Origin: Bacillota bacterium
GTDB taxonomy: Bacteria > Bacillota_C > Negativicutes > JAEYSJ01
Direction: 5' to 3'
DNA: 5,196 nt
Assembly: GCA_023434855.1 (NCBI GenBank)
Contig: JAEYSJ010000273.1
Coordinates: 1 to 5,196 of the forward strand
The position numbers were made by a program, and so were the translations under genes. Position 1 is the stretch's first letter; every line of letters begins with the position of its first letter. Below, piece by piece: positions 1-5,196 of this stretch. The notes beneath the pieces are model-generated. The model was not told the origin of the DNA. It saw nothing but the letters and a program-made list of their open reading frames with translations, and ran no database searches.

Positions 1-11
1 TGCATAAATAA

Positions 12-515
12 TCAGTCCTTTAATTTAGCGTTACTTAGCACTTTATGTTCTAAAAAATCTGCCATAGCGGCCACATCATCAAGCGCATAGTGAGGCACAC
101 CTTCATAAAGCGCGGTATCTGCCACCACCGCTAAAAGCTCAGGCTTAGAACCAAGCGGCAAATGCCCTGCCGCCTGGCGAAACACTTCTATTTTGGGTTT
201 GTTTTCCGCTTTATAGCCTTCTGTAATTATTATATCTACATTGTCAATGCTGCTAACAATCTGGTCAAGAGGCAGTTCCTGGTCAGTCTTTCTAATCATA
301 GCCACTTTATGCGGGGATGCCAGATAAACGACCTCGGCTCCGGCCTGCGCGTGCCGCCAGGTATCTTTTCCCGGCTTATCAAATTCAAAATCGCTGTGAT
401 GGTGTTTTATTACCGCTATTTTATAACCACGCTTTTTAAGCTCGGTAATTAGTTTCTCCAGATATGTGGTTTTGCCGCTATTTGAACGTCCTACTACAGA
501 TAATACCGGGATCAT
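12..515 (-). CDS. mobB: Molybdopterin-guanine dinucleotide biosynthesis protein MobB
   Basis: MobB is a cytoplasmic P-loop nucleotide-binding protein that assists MobA-type enzymes in attaching a nucleotide to molybdopterin, giving the dinucleotide cofactor of molybdo- or tungsto-enzymes such as formate dehydrogenases. The 167-residue protein has a Walker A loop GRSNSGKT at residues 9-16. It then has the family segments KHHHSDFEFDKPGKDTWRH (38-55) and the ITEGYK motif (97-102) followed by PKIEVFR (107-113), all typical of MobB. The length is normal for the single-domain form. The ATG is preceded by AAAGGGG at about 9 nt spacing. The gene is divergent from the UPF0173 gene, with a 183-bp intergenic region containing a long inverted repeat. 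Just past its stop, on the same strand, an ATG at positions 5-3 lies about 10 nt after GGA; a further gene could begin there, but only five bases are visible. A nucleotidyltransferase of the partner type is encoded at 3732-4331. The identification rests on motifs and length. Confidence 0.93.
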   Translation of the reverse strand: MIPVLSVVGRSNSGKTTYLEKLITELKKRGYKIAVIKHHHSDFEFDKPGKDTWRHAQAGAEVVYLASPHKVAMIRKTDQELPLDQIVSSIDNVDIIITEGYKAENKPKIEVFRQAAGHLPLGSKPELLAVVADTALYEGVPHYALDDVAAMADFLEHKVLSNAKLKD

Positions 516-570
516 TTTCAGTCGCCCCTTTTGCCGGTAGAAATAATTGATATTTTTAAAAATTCTCCAT

Positions 571-655
571 TTTTACCGATTAACCTTCCTGGCAAATCAT
601 TATACTTTACTTTTTTCCTGACCATGCAGGATTTTTTTATGGTTAATCGGAAAAA
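571..655. repeat. Inverted repeat in the divergent mobB/UPF0173 promoter region
   Basis: CCGATTAACC at 576-585 is the exact reverse complement of GGTTAATCGG at 641-650. After one mismatched position the match continues with TTTT (571-574) against AAAA (652-655). Each copy reads GGTTAATCGG followed by an A-rich run toward its own gene: 61 bp before the mobB start and 49 bp before the UPF0173 start. The symmetry suggests paired binding sites for a regulator shared by the two genes. The arms could also close a stem around a 55-nt loop in RNA. The repeat is seen directly; its function is inference. Confidence 0.6.
616..638 (+). terminator. Weak terminator-like hairpin in the UPF0173 leader
   Basis: TCCTG (616-620) pairs with CAGGA (627-631) across a six-base loop and is followed directly by seven Ts (632-638) on the plus strand. 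The five-pair stem is short for an intrinsic terminator, so it may be fortuitous in this AT-rich leader. If real, it would stop transcripts entering the UPF0173 gene from upstream, or act as an attenuator. I could not find a convincing promoter placed to make such a leader. Confidence 0.28.
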
Positions 656-684
656 TACTATATTAAATTCAATTGATTCTTTTT

Positions 685-690
685 GGAGGT
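685..690 (+). promoter_or_regulatory. Ribosome-binding site fixing the UPF0173 start
   Basis: GGAGGT lies 8 nt before the ATG at 699. It is a near-perfect Shine-Dalgarno sequence and settles the start. The frame stays open upstream to 531, but those 56 codons are leader sequence rich in T and A, and family members begin right at the YGHA motif. Confidence 0.9.
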
Positions 691-698
691 GTATCACT

Positions 699-1376
699 AT
701 GACTACTTTAACCTTTTATGGCCATGCATGTTTTTCTCTGACTAACGGCACTGCCACTTTGCTGTTTGACCCGTTTTTAACCGGCAATCCCCTGGCAACT
801 GCCAAGGCTGACGAAGTTGAATGCAACTACATCCTTGTCAGCCACGGGCACGGGGATCACCTTGGCGATACTGTAGCGATCGCCAAGCGCACCGGCGCAA
901 CAGTCATAGCAACCGCCGAGTTGGCAGGCTTGGTGGGAGAACAGAATTGCGTCAACATAAGTATGCATCTGGGAGGAAAGCGAACCTTTGATTTCGGCTA
1001 TGTGCGGCTAACGCCGGCTTATCACGGCGCGGGCGTTCCCGGCGGCCATGCGGCCGGTTTCATTGTCAATTTCTATGGCAAGACAGTTTATTTCGCAGGT
1101 GACACCGCACTATTTGGCGATATGGAGCTTTTAGGCCGTCTGGAGAAAATTGATTATGCATTACTGCCAATCGGCGATAACTTCACTATGGGTCCTGCCG
1201 ACGCCGCCGAAGCTGTCGGTATGCTCAAGCCAAAAGCAGTCATTCCCATGCACTATAATACCTGGCCACTCATTGCCCAATCCCCGGAAAGTTTTAAACA
1301 AGAGGTGGAAAGCAGGTTTGACACCCCTGTATATGTTTTAAATCCCGGCCAAACACTGGAATTAAGAAAATCTTGA
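699..1376 (+). CDS. UPF0173 family metal-dependent hydrolase (metallo-beta-lactamase fold)
   Basis: This 225-residue cytoplasmic protein belongs to the UPF0173 branch (YtkL-like in Bacillus) of the metallo-beta-lactamase superfamily. These enzymes are predicted to hydrolyse a substrate using a two-metal, usually zinc, centre; the physiological substrate is not known to me. The N-terminus shows the family signature YGHACF (residues 7-12). The metal-binding motif HGHGDH is at 49-54. Further ligand candidates are His109 (PAYHGAG), Asp135 (YFAGDTALF) and His185 (IPMHYNTWP), so the site looks complete and the enzyme active. There is no signal peptide or membrane segment. The start at 699 is chosen over in-frame upstream codons because GGAGGT precedes it at ideal spacing and the family begins here. 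It is transcribed alone, divergent from mobB and convergent with speD, and ends before a shared bidirectional terminator. Confidence 0.93.
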   Translation: MTTLTFYGHACFSLTNGTATLLFDPFLTGNPLATAKADEVECNYILVSHGHGDHLGDTVAIAKRTGATVIATAELAGLVGEQNCVNISMHLGGKRTFDFGYVRLTPAYHGAGVPGGHAAGFIVNFYGKTVYFAGDTALFGDMELLGRLEKIDYALLPIGDNFTMGPADAAEAVGMLKPKAVIPMHYNTWPLIAQSPESFKQEVESRFDTPVYVLNPGQTLELRKS

Positions 1377-1465
1377 AGTTGTAAAAGTAAGAATAAACTG
1401 CTTTTCTGCTTGCTGCGGTAACTCAACTGTTAGCACTTCCCAATAATACCATTTTGTACTATAGA

Positions 1466-1493
1466 AAAAGACTTGGCTTATGCCAAGTCTTTT
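1466..1493. terminator. Bidirectional intrinsic terminator between UPF0173 and speD
   Basis: Twelve perfectly paired bases (1466-1477 with 1482-1493) enclose the four-base loop TTAT. The outer part of the stem is A/T, giving a U-rich tail in both directions (TCTTTTCTT on plus, TCTTTTTCTAT on minus). It lies 89 bp after the UPF0173 stop and only one base beyond the speD stop codon, so it very likely ends both convergent transcripts. Confidence 0.9.
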
Positions 1494-1494
1494 C

Positions 1495-2310
1495 TTATAC
1501 TTTGGGGATGTTCTTTCCATAAAATATCTCTGCCATTTCTTTTTTCAATCTTTGCTTTATTTTTTTCTTTTCTCCAGGCAACAGCTCTTTTTTAGCTGTG
1601 CCAAATAAATAGTTGTCCAAATCAAACTCTTTAAGAAGCATCTTAGTGTGAAAAATATTCTCCTGATAAACATTAACATCAATCATTTGGTACAATTCAC
1701 GTGTTTCCTTAGCAATATAGTTTTGAATTGAATTAATTTTATGATCAATATAAAACTTTTTACCATTCACATCCCGGGTAAATCCCCTTACCCGATAGTC
1801 AATATTAACGATATCTGAGCTAAAACTATTAATTAAATAATTAAGAGCTTTAAGAGGAGAAATTTCCCCGCAGGTAGATACATCAATATCGGCCCGAAAA
1901 GTGCTTATTCCTTTATCAGGATGGCTTTCAGGGTAGGTGTGTACGGTAATATGGCTTTTATCCAAATGAGCTACCACCGCTTCTGATACGGGATTTGCCA
2001 GGCTACCGCATATCTCCACAGTTGGTTGACTGGAAATCTTCCCTTCAGAAATGAGCATAGTAACACTTGCTCCTTGAGGATCGTAATCCTGCTTAGCAAT
2101 ATTTAGTATATTCGCACCAATAATATTGGCTACTTCAACCAAAATACCGGTTAACCGTTCGGCGTCATACTCCTCGTCAATGTATTCGATATATTCCTGC
2201 CTGTGCTGCGGGCTTTTAGCATAACAAATATCATACATATTAAAACTAAGAGTTTTTGTCAAATTATTAAATCCATACAGTTTCAGCTTCTTTATGCCCT
2301 TTATTTCCAT
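1495..2310 (-). CDS. speD: S-adenosylmethionine decarboxylase proenzyme, E. coli-type SpeD
   Basis: SpeD decarboxylates S-adenosylmethionine, supplying the aminopropyl donor for spermidine synthesis. It is made as a proenzyme that cleaves itself in front of a serine, which becomes the pyruvoyl cofactor. The 271-residue product matches the long bacterial class (E. coli SpeD is 264) and not the roughly 125-residue SpeH form of Bacillus. The cleavage motif [17 protein letters not shown] spans 115-131, with processing expected between Lys118 and Ser119. The catalytic residues His124 and Cys147 (STCGE) keep the E. coli spacing of +5 and +28 from the serine. The ATG follows AAGGAGA at good spacing. 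The gene has its own promoter upstream and a terminator immediately after its stop, so it appears monocistronic; no spermidine synthase gene (speE) is in the window. Some SpeD homologues elsewhere have changed substrate to ornithine or arginine, so the substrate here is an assignment by homology. Confidence 0.94.
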   Translation of the reverse strand: MEIKGIKKLKLYGFNNLTKTLSFNMYDICYAKSPQHRQEYIEYIDEEYDAERLTGILVEVANIIGANILNIAKQDYDPQGASVTMLISEGKISSQPTVEICGSLANPVSEAVVAHLDKSHITVHTYPESHPDKGISTFRADIDVSTCGEISPLKALNYLINSFSSDIVNIDYRVRGFTRDVNGKKFYIDHKINSIQNYIAKETRELYQMIDVNVYQENIFHTKMLLKEFDLDNYLFGTAKKELLPGEKKKIKQRLKKEMAEIFYGKNIPKV

Positions 2311-2365
2311 TGCTTTCTCCTTACATCAAATTTATACCGATTCAGCGCATGCATATATCTTTATT

Positions 2366-2395
2366 ATTCTATCGTAAACAATATAATTATGTCAA
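2366..2395 (-). promoter_or_regulatory. Sigma-70/SigA-type promoter of speD
   Basis: Read on the minus strand, a perfect -35 TTGACA (2395-2390) is separated by 18 bp from the -10 TAGAAT (2371-2366, five of six consensus bases). Transcription would begin near 2359, leaving a 5' leader of about 48 nt before the speD ATG. That is too short for a SAM riboswitch, and none is recognisable. The position and quality make it the likely main speD promoter. Confidence 0.75.
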
Positions 2396-2495
2396 AAACA
2401 AAATCATACTTTATATTACCATGGCTATTGGCTGATACCGACATAAAACACACTTAAGAAATACCTTTCACAGTCAGATTAACTTACCTGATCTA

Positions 2496-2530
2496 GAAAA
2501 TTTCAGCCCGCATCATATAATGATACGGGC
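2496..2530 (-). terminator. Intrinsic terminator after the GNAT gene
   Basis: A hairpin is formed by 2506-2516 and 2520-2530: five G/C pairs, one mismatch (C2511/A2525), then five A/T-rich pairs around a three-base loop. On the minus strand it is followed by TGAAATTTTC. It begins seven bases past the acetyltransferase stop. The T-tract is imperfect, but together with the separate speD promoter it supports a transcript boundary here. Confidence 0.65.
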
Positions 2531-2537
2531 CTTGGTG

Positions 2538-2990
2538 CTATATTTGTCTCATCATCGCTATTTCGTCGCAATTGGGGAATTTAGCGCAATTGATACACTC
2601 TTTCCACACTTTATGAGGCAGTTGGTCTTTGCCTACTTCATAAAAGCCCATCTTTGTGAAAAAACCCGGCTGATATGTCAGGGTAAATAATGTTTTCACC
2701 CCTAACGACTTTGCTTCTTCGGTTAATTCCTCAACAATTCTGCGCCCAATACCTTGTTGCGTAACTTGAGGAGCAATTGCCATCGCCCTGATTTCAGCCA
2801 ATTTATCCCATACCAGATGCAATCCGCCTACACCCACTATATCACCGTTATCCTCTGCTACCATAACATCCCTTAAGGTTTCATAAAGAACATTGCGGGA
2901 GCGCGGCAGCATCAGTCCCTTATCAGCATAGTCATTAACCAGTTTATGAATGGCCTCCACATCTGTAAATGCAGCCTTGCGGTAAATCAT
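2538..2990 (-). CDS. GNAT N-acetyltransferase, short ArgA-like type
   Basis: This 150-residue protein is a single-domain GNAT enzyme, transferring acetyl from acetyl-CoA to an amino group in the cytoplasm. The acetyl-CoA loop QQGIGRR is at 78-84, preceded by the beta-strand segment LAEIRAMAIAP (64-74). The later segment QPGFFTKMGFYEV (107-119) is the usual GNAT end. MLPRS (27-31), LPHKVWKECINCAKFPNCDE (124-143) and the overall length resemble the short stand-alone N-acetylglutamate synthase-like proteins (Rv2747-type ArgA). Acetylation of glutamate in arginine biosynthesis is therefore the leading guess, though no arg genes are nearby. The C-terminal cysteines 132, 135 and 141 stand out. The start at 2990 is chosen because GAGGGGGGA lies just upstream. 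A TTG-initiated extension of 16 codons to 3038 would read through that ribosome-binding site and an inverted repeat. It follows nth by 92 bp on the same strand. Confidence 0.88.
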   Translation of the reverse strand: MIYRKAAFTDVEAIHKLVNDYADKGLMLPRSRNVLYETLRDVMVAEDNGDIVGVGGLHLVWDKLAEIRAMAIAPQVTQQGIGRRIVEELTEEAKSLGVKTLFTLTYQPGFFTKMGFYEVGKDQLPHKVWKECINCAKFPNCDEIAMMRQI

Positions 2991-2995
2991 ATCCG

Positions 2996-3004
2996 TCCCC
3001 CCTC
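2996..3004 (-). promoter_or_regulatory. Ribosome-binding site fixing the GNAT start
   Basis: GAGGGGGGA on the minus strand ends five bases before the ATG at 2990-2988. It is purine-only and G-rich, and is the only good Shine-Dalgarno match near either possible start. Confidence 0.8.
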
Positions 3005-3009
3005 GAATA

Positions 3010-3038
3010 ATTATACGTATTAAACTGATTATATGCAA
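3010..3038 (-). promoter_or_regulatory. Possible promoter of the GNAT gene
   Basis: On the minus strand TATAAT (3015-3010) is a perfect -10 hexamer, with TTGCAT (3038-3033) 17 bp upstream as a weak -35 (three of six bases). The -35 sits inside one arm of the inverted repeat 3030-3055. A start near 3003 would leave a leader of only about 13 nt that begins at the ribosome-binding site, which is unusually short. The gene could instead be read through from nth. Confidence 0.35.
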
Positions 3039-3055
3039 GATCTACTTTGCATATA
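3030..3055. repeat. Inverted repeat upstream of the GNAT gene
   Basis: TATATGCAA (3030-3038) and TTGCATATA (3047-3055) form a nine-pair perfect inverted repeat around eight bases. It follows the nth stop by about 27 bp on the minus strand but has no T-tract there, so it is a poor terminator. Its overlap with the possible GNAT -35 makes an operator plausible. That role is inference. Confidence 0.5.
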
Positions 3056-3082
3056 TCCTATGGGACGGCTAGTATAGCCTTT

Positions 3083-3721
3083 TCACCAAACCTTTTTGGT
3101 AGATGGACATAATTGGGCTAGTGGACAAATGCCGCAAGCCGGCTGGCGGGCTTTGCAAATTTTGCGGCCGTGCCAAATAAGCCAATGGTGAGCTTCACTC
3201 CATTTTTCGCGGGGAATTGCCTTCATTAAAACTTCTTCAACCTCAAGAGGCGTATCACCTTTAGCTAAACCCAGCCGGTTAGCTACGCGAAACACGTGAG
3301 TATCAACAGCAATAGCCGGAATATTATACCATTGGCTTAACAACACATTCGCTGTTTTCCGCCCCACACCGGGCAATTTGATAAGTTCTTCCAGGCTGTC
3401 AGGTATTTGGCCGCCGTAATCCCGGCGAAGCATATCGCAAGCTGCCAGTATATTACGGGCCTTACTATGAAAAAGCCCACAATCCCTAATCTTTTCTTCC
3501 AGACCCGTTTGCCCAAGAGCGAGCATTTTCTCCGGTGTATTGTAATCGGGAAATAGTCTGGCAGTAATTATATTTACTCTGGTATCAGTGCATTGTGCTG
3601 ACAAAATCACTGCAATAAGAAGCTCAAAAGGTGTCGAATATTCCAGTGCGGTAGTAGAATCCCGATAACACTCTTCCAGCAAGGCCAGCATTTGATGTTT
3701 TACCGCTTTAGTAATACGCAT
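3083..3721 (-). CDS. nth: Endonuclease III (DNA N-glycosylase/AP lyase)
   Basis: Endonuclease III removes oxidised pyrimidines from DNA and nicks the resulting abasic site in base-excision repair. The 212-residue product is full length (E. coli Nth is 211). The helix-hairpin-helix LPGVGRKTA occupies 116-124 and contains the catalytic lysine, Lys122. The catalytic aspartate is Asp140 in AVDTHVFRV (138-146). The [4Fe-4S] cluster motif C-X6-C-X2-C-X5-C is complete at Cys189, 196, 199 and 205. SAQCTDTRVN (41-50) is another family signature. The ATG is preceded by AGGAG, which overlaps the stop codon of the MocA-like gene; only 10 bp separate the two genes, so they are probably translated from one message. 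All key residues are present and the enzyme should be functional. Confidence 0.97.
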   Translation of the reverse strand: MRITKAVKHQMLALLEECYRDSTTALEYSTPFELLIAVILSAQCTDTRVNIITARLFPDYNTPEKMLALGQTGLEEKIRDCGLFHSKARNILAACDMLRRDYGGQIPDSLEELIKLPGVGRKTANVLLSQWYNIPAIAVDTHVFRVANRLGLAKGDTPLEVEEVLMKAIPREKWSEAHHWLIWHGRKICKARQPACGICPLAQLCPSTKKVW

Positions 3722-3731
3722 GTCAAAACTC

Positions 3732-4331
3732 CTATAACTCTCCCCATATCTCTAGAACATTCTTATAATCGTCCGGTGTATCAACATCCAAAAACAGTTT
3801 TTCATCAGTAAAATTTACACTTTTTACTTCTGAGGTATACTCTGCAATCAACTGTCTGCCTCCCTGATCACCGCTTAAGGACATAAGTGGCTGCCGCCAA
3901 CGTGCCAGATCAAAGATCACCGGATTTTTCCGTATTCCCTGGCAGACAGGTGCTATAATGGTCCCTTGGCCTGCAAAATAAGCTGTTATCAATTCATTAA
4001 CAGCTTCACTTGTTAATAGTGGTTGATCAGCCAACATAAACATTACCGCCTTGGCGGACAACTTGGTTATCGCTGCCAAACCCGCCTTGACACTTGCTGC
4101 CTGACCTTCCTCCCAAAAAGGATTGTAGACAAGCCTTACCATGAGCCCCTGCAATGCATTAGCGATTGCCGCATGATGTTCCCCAGTGACCACAAGCACA
4201 TCATTTGCCGCCGACGCGCAGGCTGCCCTCGCCGTCCACCATATCATCGGATGTCCGGCCACAGGCAGTAATTGCTTAACAGTTCCCATACGCCGGGCAG
4301 CCCCGGCACCCAAGATCACTGCGCTTACCAT
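3732..4331 (-). CDS. MocA/MobA-like molybdenum cofactor nucleotidyltransferase
   Basis: This 199-residue protein is a nucleotidyltransferase of the NTP_transf_3 type. In this family MocA adds CMP, and MobA adds GMP, to molybdopterin. The N-terminus LGAGAARRMGTVKQLLP (7-23) is the nucleotide-binding loop with the conserved Arg-Met-Gly and Lys19. GQAASVKAGL is at 76-85, the metal-binding LADQPLL at 100-106 (Asp102), SGDQGGRQL at 153-161 and DVDTPDD at 182-188. The LGAG start followed by KQLLP favours the MocA subgroup over MobA. The segment GIRKNPVIF (132-140) corresponds to the family's G-x-R-G-[HN]-P-V stretch, with Lys in place of the usual Gly. CTP versus GTP use cannot be settled from the sequence alone. 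The ATG has AAAGG about eight bases upstream. It lies 22 bp after the UPF0210 gene and 10 bp before nth, probably in one operon. mobB, encoding a possible partner, is at the left end of the window. Confidence 0.87.
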   Translation of the reverse strand: MVSAVILGAGAARRMGTVKQLLPVAGHPMIWWTARAACASAANDVLVVTGEHHAAIANALQGLMVRLVYNPFWEEGQAASVKAGLAAITKLSAKAVMFMLADQPLLTSEAVNELITAYFAGQGTIIAPVCQGIRKNPVIFDLARWRQPLMSLSGDQGGRQLIAEYTSEVKSVNFTDEKLFLDVDTPDDYKNVLEIWGEL

Positions 4332-4353
4332 ACCGGTTTCCTTTCTATTATGG

Positions 4354-5196
4354 CTAATTGGTTAAACTGCGTATTGGAGCAGGAATCCTGCCGCCTCTGG
4401 CAATAAACTCTTCCGATTTAAACCCGTTGACCGGCATAATGGGGCAGTAGCCCAATAGGCCGCCAAATTCGACCTTATCACCCACTTTTTTACCTGGAAC
4501 GGGAATGATACGTACTGCAGTAGTCTTGTTGTTAATCATGCCAATAGCCGCTTCATCGGCGATTATGGCCGAAATGGTTGATGCCGATGTATCACCAGGA
4601 ATAGCAATCATATCAAGACCTACCGAACAAACACAAGTCATTGCCTCCAATTTTTCCAAAGTGAGACTGCCCCGTTCTGCGGCAGCAATCATGCCCGCAT
4701 CCTCACTGACAGGAATAAATGCGCCACTTAGACCGCCGACATGGGAAGTAGCCATTAATCCGCCTTTCTTAACAGCATCATTAAGTAATGCTAAAGCCGC
4801 TGTAGTTCCCGGCGCTCCGCAGCTTTCCAAACCCATTTCCTCCAAGATCTGGGCTACGCTGTCACCTACCGCCGGGGTTGGTGCCAAAGACAAGTCGATA
4901 ATGCCAAAAGGAACGCCCAGACGGCGTGAAGCTTCCTGGGCCACCAATTGACCCACGCGGGTAATCTTAAACGCAGTCCTTTTTATGATTTCAGCAACTG
5001 TGCCAAAATCTCGCCCTTTAACGTCTTCCAGTGCCCGCTTCACCACACCCGGCCCGCTTACACCAACATTGATTACGGTTTCCGGTTCACCTACGCCGTG
5101 AAAAGCCCCCGCCATAAAAGGATTGTCCTCAGGGACATTAGCGAAAACCACCAGTTTCGCGCAACCTAAGGCATCCCGGTCAGCAGTAAGCTCAGC
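4354..5196 (-). CDS. UPF0210/DUF711 'PFL family' protein, 5' end outside window
   Basis: The gene runs off the right edge, and 280 codons plus the stop are visible. Family members are about 450 residues, so roughly the first 170 are missing. The reading frame stays open to 5196, beginning with [20 protein letters not shown], so the GTG at 5151 is internal and not a start. Family-type conserved segments are NVGVSGPG (visible residues 43-50), [17 protein letters not shown] (150-166), [11 protein letters not shown] (193-203), [16 protein letters not shown] (221-236) and [11 protein letters not shown] (246-256). The family has a fold related to pyruvate formate-lyase-type barrels, but no established biochemical role. 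In many Firmicutes a small ACT-domain gene (UPF0237) sits just upstream, which here would be beyond 5196. The protein looks cytoplasmic. It is followed after 22 bp by the MocA-like gene and is probably an upstream member of that operon. Confidence 0.92.
   Translation of the reverse strand, partial: AELTADRDALGCAKLVVFANVPEDNPFMAGAFHGVGEPETVINVGVSGPGVVKRALEDVKGRDFGTVAEIIKRTAFKITRVGQLVAQEASRRLGVPFGIIDLSLAPTPAVGDSVAQILEEMGLESCGAPGTTAALALLNDAVKKGGLMATSHVGGLSGAFIPVSEDAGMIAAAERGSLTLEKLEAMTCVCSVGLDMIAIPGDTSASTISAIIADEAAIGMINNKTTAVRIIPVPGKKVGDKVEFGGLLGYCPIMPVNGFKSEEFIARGGRIPAPIRSLTN

Noticed and set aside
1..5. Possible start of another minus-strand gene after mobB (ATG at 5-3 with AAAGGA upstream)
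   Set aside because: Spacing is plausible, but only five bases are visible, too little to list as a gene.
552..563. Perfect 12-bp palindrome ATTTTTAAAAAT
   Set aside because: It is made only of A and T in an AT-rich intergenic region, so it is easily expected by chance; it may simply be part of a promoter region.
531..698. N-terminal extension of the UPF0173 protein to a TTG at 531
   Set aside because: The stretch is low-complexity leader sequence containing the inverted repeat. The family begins at the YGHA motif, and GGAGGT directly precedes the ATG at 699.
2311..2359. Search for a SAM or polyamine riboswitch in the speD leader
   Set aside because: The leader is only about 48 nt and contains no recognisable aptamer; the short GCATGC/ATGCAT palindrome there is too small to interpret.
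2203..2457. Open frame of 84 codons on the plus strand running into the speD upstream region
   Set aside because: It overlaps the speD start and promoter on the other strand, has an AT-driven composition and resembles no known protein.
2991..3038. 16-codon extension of the GNAT protein to a TTG at 3038
   Set aside because: It would translate the GAGGGGGGA ribosome-binding site and part of an inverted repeat, and no Shine-Dalgarno sequence serves the TTG.
3067..3079. Small hairpin GGCTA-GTA-TAGCC just after nth
   Set aside because: It has only five pairs and a three-base loop. T-residues follow on the plus strand only, whereas nth is transcribed on minus, so it is not a credible nth terminator.
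4505..4951. Open frame of 148 codons on the plus strand
   Set aside because: It lies entirely opposite the conserved UPF0210 gene and shows no recognisable protein features; it is a shadow frame. The same holds for open frames at 162-452, 777-968, 1150-1341, 4023-4271 and 4948-5169.

Overview
This is a 5.2-kb stretch of ordinary chromosome, probably from an anaerobic Firmicutes-type bacterium. A member of the Negativicutes (Sporomusa/Pelosinus-like) is my best guess, from the look of the proteins, the moderate base composition, the purine-rich ribosome-binding sites and the molybdenum-cofactor genes. This assignment is inference; no rRNA or other marker gene is present. I see no mobile element, CRISPR array, tRNA or rRNA.

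Layout, left to right. (1) mobB (12-515, minus) encodes the P-loop GTPase-like partner protein of molybdenum-cofactor nucleotide attachment. (2) A 183-bp divergent intergenic region (516-698) carries two outward-facing copies of GGTTAATCGG and a small terminator-like hairpin. (3) A UPF0173 metal-dependent hydrolase of the metallo-beta-lactamase fold (699-1376, plus) ends in a convergent intergenic gap, where a strong bidirectional terminator (1466-1493) abuts the next gene. (4) speD (1495-2310, minus) is an E. coli-type pyruvoyl S-adenosylmethionine decarboxylase with its own well-formed promoter (-35 TTGACA, -10 TAGAAT). (5) A GNAT acetyltransferase resembling the short ArgA-like family (2538-2990, minus) is followed by its own terminator hairpin (2506-2530). 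(6) A tightly packed minus-strand cluster enters from the right edge: a UPF0210/DUF711 'PFL family' protein (4354 to beyond 5196, 5' part missing), a MocA/MobA-like molybdenum-cofactor nucleotidyltransferase (3732-4331) and nth, endonuclease III (3083-3721). The gaps are 22 and 10 bp, so these three are very likely one operon; the acetyltransferase may be read through or have its own promoter.

How the genes fit together: mobB and the MocA-like gene both belong to late molybdenum-cofactor maturation, but lie about 3.2 kb apart in different transcription units. speD points to polyamine (spermidine) synthesis, nth to base-excision repair, and the acetyltransferase possibly to arginine biosynthesis. 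The UPF0173 and UPF0210 proteins have no established role. No intergenic stretch exceeds 300 bp; the longest is 2311-2537 (227 bp), which holds the speD promoter and the acetyltransferase terminator. I find no convincing novel multi-gene system. The most interesting non-coding signal is the divergent mobB/UPF0173 intergenic region.
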